A model generated the notes under the pieces. That model was given only the letters and a program-made list of their open reading frames with translations, was not told where the DNA came from and made no database searches. 64,000 bases of DNA from an uncultured Sphingorhabdus sp. (GTDB lineage Bacteria > Pseudomonadota > Alphaproteobacteria > Sphingomonadales > Sphingomonadaceae): contig CANMXN010000001.1 of NCBI GenBank assembly GCA_947501885.1, forward strand, positions 1,860,001 through 1,924,000. The letters run 5' to 3'. Below, one piece after another: positions 61,714 to 64,000 of this stretch (positions within the stretch are counted from its first letter, which is position 1; each line of letters starts with the position of its first letter). The translations under genes were made by a program, and so were the position numbers.

Positions 61714-63201
61714 TCAATGTCCAATAACGCCAAGGCTTTTGAACGGCTTTTCATGATCGCTATATTTTTCAACCAATGTCGCGCTAGCTTCATTCATGCC
61801 GATGATTTCAACTTGCTTGCCTTCATTTTTGAGGCGTTCGGCAATTTTGTCTAATATGCCCGTTGCGGAAATATCCCAGAAATGCGCATCGTGAATGTCG
61901 ATGATGACCTTGTCGATATTTTCTTCGTTAAATTCCATCGCTTCATACATCATATCAACCGAACCAAAGAATATTTGCCCGCCAAAAATATAATGGTGAG
62001 TTTTGTCTTCGATATAATCTTTGATTGTGACCAATTGGCGCACTTTATACGCAAAGAATATACCGCTGAGCAATACGCCCGTTAGCACACCGATGGATAG
62101 ATCATGCGTCCACACCACCATGATGACCGTTGCTACCATTACTACGCTCGATGGCCATGGATGATGGCGGATTTCGGTAAAGCTCTGCCAGCGAAATGTG
62201 CTGATCGATACGAATATCATGATAGCGACTAAGGCGGGCATGGGGATTTGCGCAACCCAATCGCCCAAAGCAACGATAAGGATGAGCAACATGACGCCCG
62301 CTACAAAGGTGGATAGCCTTCTGCGGCCGCCCGATTTAATGTTAATCACCGATTGGCCGATCATAGCGCAGCCGCCCATACCGCCGATGAATCCTGTCAC
62401 AAAATTGGCAATACCTTGGCCATATGTTTCGCGCTTTTTATCGCTGCGGGTTTCGGTCATATCATCAACAATCGATGCGGTAAGGAGGGATTCGAGCAGA
62501 CCAACCGCTGCCATTGCTAATGAATAAGGTGCGATTATTTGCAAGGTTTCCCATGTGATTGGGATTTGCGGAATATGAAACCAAGGAATAGTTTCGGGCA
62601 ATTTACCCGTATCACCCACTGTGGTCACATCCAATTTGAAATAGATGGAAACCGCAGCGATGAGGACGATCGCTACCAAAGGTGCTGGCACGGCCTTGGT
62701 TATATAGGGTATGCCGTATATCATGGCGAGACCAGCAGCCACCATAGCATAGGTAGTGATCGTAAAATTATCGCCCATTAATTGCGGCAATTGCGCCATG
62801 AATATGAGGATAGCCAGCGCGTTCACAAATCCTGTTATCACGCTGCGTGAGACAAAGCGCATGAGTAAGTCGAGCCGTAAGAGGGCTGCAATAGATTGAA
62901 ATATACCCATCAATATGGTGGCAGCAAAAAGATATTCAGGCCCATAATCACGCACCAATGGCACCACCAACACGGCTATTGCGGCCGTTGCGGCGCTAAT
63001 CATTCCAGGGCGTCCGCCGATGATAGAAATGATGACGGCGATAGAGAAGCTTGCGTAGAGGCCAACGCGCGGATCAACACCCGCGATGATCGAAAATCCA
63101 ATCGCCTCAGGGATAAGTGCTAAGGCGACGACAAGGCCTGATAAAAATTCAGCCTTGGGATTGGATAACCAATCGCGTTTAAAATCACTATGAATTGCCA
63201 T
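61714..63201 (-). CDS. SulP-family anion transporter with STAS domain
   Basis: A 495-residue transporter with about 11-12 membrane segments (residues 17-385). It has the SulP signature in [36 protein letters not shown], and [32 protein letters not shown]-terminal STAS domain (about 400-495) includes [20 protein letters not shown]. SulP proteins move sulfate, bicarbonate (BicA) or other anions. Being divergent from an alpha-carbonic anhydrase gene suggests bicarbonate here; this is inference. Confidence 0.9.
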   Translation of the reverse strand: MAIHSDFKRDWLSNPKAEFLSGLVVALALIPEAIGFSIIAGVDPRVGLYASFSIAVIISIIGGRPGMISAATAAIAVLVVPLVRDYGPEYLFAATILMGIFQSIAALLRLDLLMRFVSRSVITGFVNALAILIFMAQLPQLMGDNFTITTYAMVAAGLAMIYGIPYITKAVPAPLVAIVLIAAVSIYFKLDVTTVGDTGKLPETIPWFHIPQIPITWETLQIIAPYSLAMAAVGLLESLLTASIVDDMTETRSDKKRETYGQGIANFVTGFIGGMGGCAMIGQSVINIKSGGRRRLSTFVAGVMLLILIVALGDWVAQIPMPALVAIMIFVSISTFRWQSFTEIRHHPWPSSVVMVATVIMVVWTHDLSIGVLTGVLLSGIFFAYKVRQLVTIKDYIEDKTHHYIFGGQIFFGSVDMMYEAMEFNEENIDKVIIDIHDAHFWDISATGILDKIAERLKNEGKQVEIIGMNEASATLVEKYSDHEKPFKSLGVIGH

Positions 63202-63382
63202 GCTGTTTTGCCCTCATATTTATGTGCTAATATTTTGCAATGCACAATATTAAGCTCGCTTTACGGACCCGATATATAAGGTCAAGAAAATTCATATTTT
63301 GCTTGTAATAAGATTAAATCACTCTTATTATAATTTTGTCTCATTTATTAGACACTTCTAATGATTAGAAAGAGAGAATATT

Positions 63383-64000
63383 ATGAAAGTTTTACGTAAG
63401 TCAGCATTTTTATGTGCCGCAGCATCACTTGCAATAGCAGGCTGCTCACAAGATGCAGATTCCCCCGAAGAAATAACCTCAGAAACAACCGAAGAAACCG
63501 CTTCAGAAACAACCGAAGAAACCGCCGCGGAACCAGCCGCTTGGGGCTATAGTGAAGCTGATGGTCCTGCGGTTTGGGGGGATTTGAGCGAAGATTATGC
63601 GACATGCAAAACAGGCAAAGAGCAATCACCGATTGACTTGCCTGCGGCTTCTGATGCCAATATCGTGCAAGTGACTACCAATTATGGTGAAGGGGCAGCT
63701 AAGATTGTCAATAAAGGTTATACTGTCCAAGCCGATTTTGAAGCTGGCTTCACAATGACCTCAGGTGAAAATGAATATGGTCTGATTCAATTCCATATGC
63801 ATACACCATCTGAAAATACTGTTGCGGGTAAATCCTATCCTTTAACCGCACATTTTGTACATGCCAATGAAGCGGGTGAATTGGCTGTTTTGGGCATTTT
63901 GTTCGAAGAAGGCGACGCCAACGCGCAGCTTCAATCTATGCTTGATAATCTTGATGGCAGCGCTGATATAGATGCAGCCGCTATGCTGCCTAGTAGCTTA
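63383..64000 (+). CDS. Alpha-class carbonic anhydrase, lipoprotein (3' end outside window)
   Basis: The frame is open from the ATG at 63383 to the window edge (206 codons), so the gene is incomplete here. It has a lipoprotein signal with lipobox IAGC (Cys21), then an acidic linker with a duplicated ETTEETA unit, then the catalytic domain. Visible motifs are WGDLSEDYATCKTGKEQSPIDLP, IQFHMHTPSEN (two zinc His) and AHFVHANE (third His). It should interconvert CO2 and bicarbonate in the periplasm. The ribosome binding site AGAGAG lies 6 or so bases upstream. Confidence 0.93.
   Translation, partial: MKVLRKSAFLCAAASLAIAGCSQDADSPEEITSETTEETASETTEETAAEPAAWGYSEADGPAVWGDLSEDYATCKTGKEQSPIDLPAASDANIVQVTTNYGEGAAKIVNKGYTVQADFEAGFTMTSGENEYGLIQFHMHTPSENTVAGKSYPLTAHFVHANEAGELAVLGILFEEGDANAQLQSMLDNLDGSADIDAAAMLPSSL

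Noticed and set aside
1-64000. CRISPR arrays, rRNA genes and insertion sequences
   Set aside because: No regularly spaced repeat-spacer pattern, rRNA-like sequence or transposase of IS type was seen; the recombinases are serine and tyrosine site-specific types.

Overview
The window looks like a stretch of alphaproteobacterial chromosome, possibly Sphingomonadales or a relative. It carries a large conjugative element plus an older accessory region beside it. The lineage is inferred from gene content (coaBC-dut-moeB order, an alpha-type trb conjugation set with DUF2274, DUF2840 and DUF736 companions, valine catabolism genes). The species cannot be named from sequence alone. The element reads as more GC-rich and differently styled than the AT-richer flanks.

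Positions 1-7723 are an accessory region. It holds a protein of unknown function, a lipoprotein, a small serine recombinase beside a 17-bp inverted repeat, an ArdA antirestriction protein, a GHKL-ATPase/nuclease fusion that looks like an uncharacterised defence protein, two small unknown proteins and a large serine recombinase. The last codons of that recombinase run antisense through the 3' half of a tRNA-Arg(CCG) gene.

Positions 7724-46801 form an integrative and conjugative element of about 39.07 kb. It sits in the anticodon loop of tRNA-Arg(CCG): the 3' half of the tRNA is at 7686-7730 and the 5' half at 46795-46833. Joined, the halves make a perfect 77-nt tRNA. The element carries its own complete tRNA-Arg(CCG) just inside its right end, which probably replaces the broken one. 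Next to the left end is a tyrosine integrase. Then, on the minus strand, come DUF736, DUF2274, trbI-G-F-L-J-E-D-C-B, a ribbon-helix-helix gene and traG (coupling protein). A hipBA pair with four operator-like palindromes and an acetyltransferase follow as cargo. After these come the relaxase, the TraF peptidase, DUF2840, an AlpA-like HTH, a DUF2285 protein, DUF736, ParB and ArdC.

Positions 33480-46514 are a rightward, tightly coupled defence operon at the right side of the element: an excisionase-like HTH, a vestige of a second helicase gene, a SNF2 helicase, DUF4391, a 94-aa unknown, a type III methyltransferase (Mod), a type III restriction helicase-nuclease (Res), a SIR2 protein and a HerA ATPase. 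The last two match the Nezha (SIR2-HerA) type. Overlapping stop/start codons join Res, SIR2 and HerA, so the restriction system and the NADase-type system appear to be one transcription unit. This is the strongest candidate for an undescribed composite system.

Positions 46834-64000 are ordinary chromosome: an acylating aldehyde dehydrogenase, a polysaccharide deacetylase, a valine/isobutyryl-CoA degradation cluster, a fatty acid desaturase, endonuclease III, dapB, a class III-type sirtuin, an MAPEG protein, and a minus-strand run ccdA-ccdB-coaBC-dut-moeB. The end holds a SulP transporter divergent from an alpha-carbonic anhydrase that is cut by the window edge.
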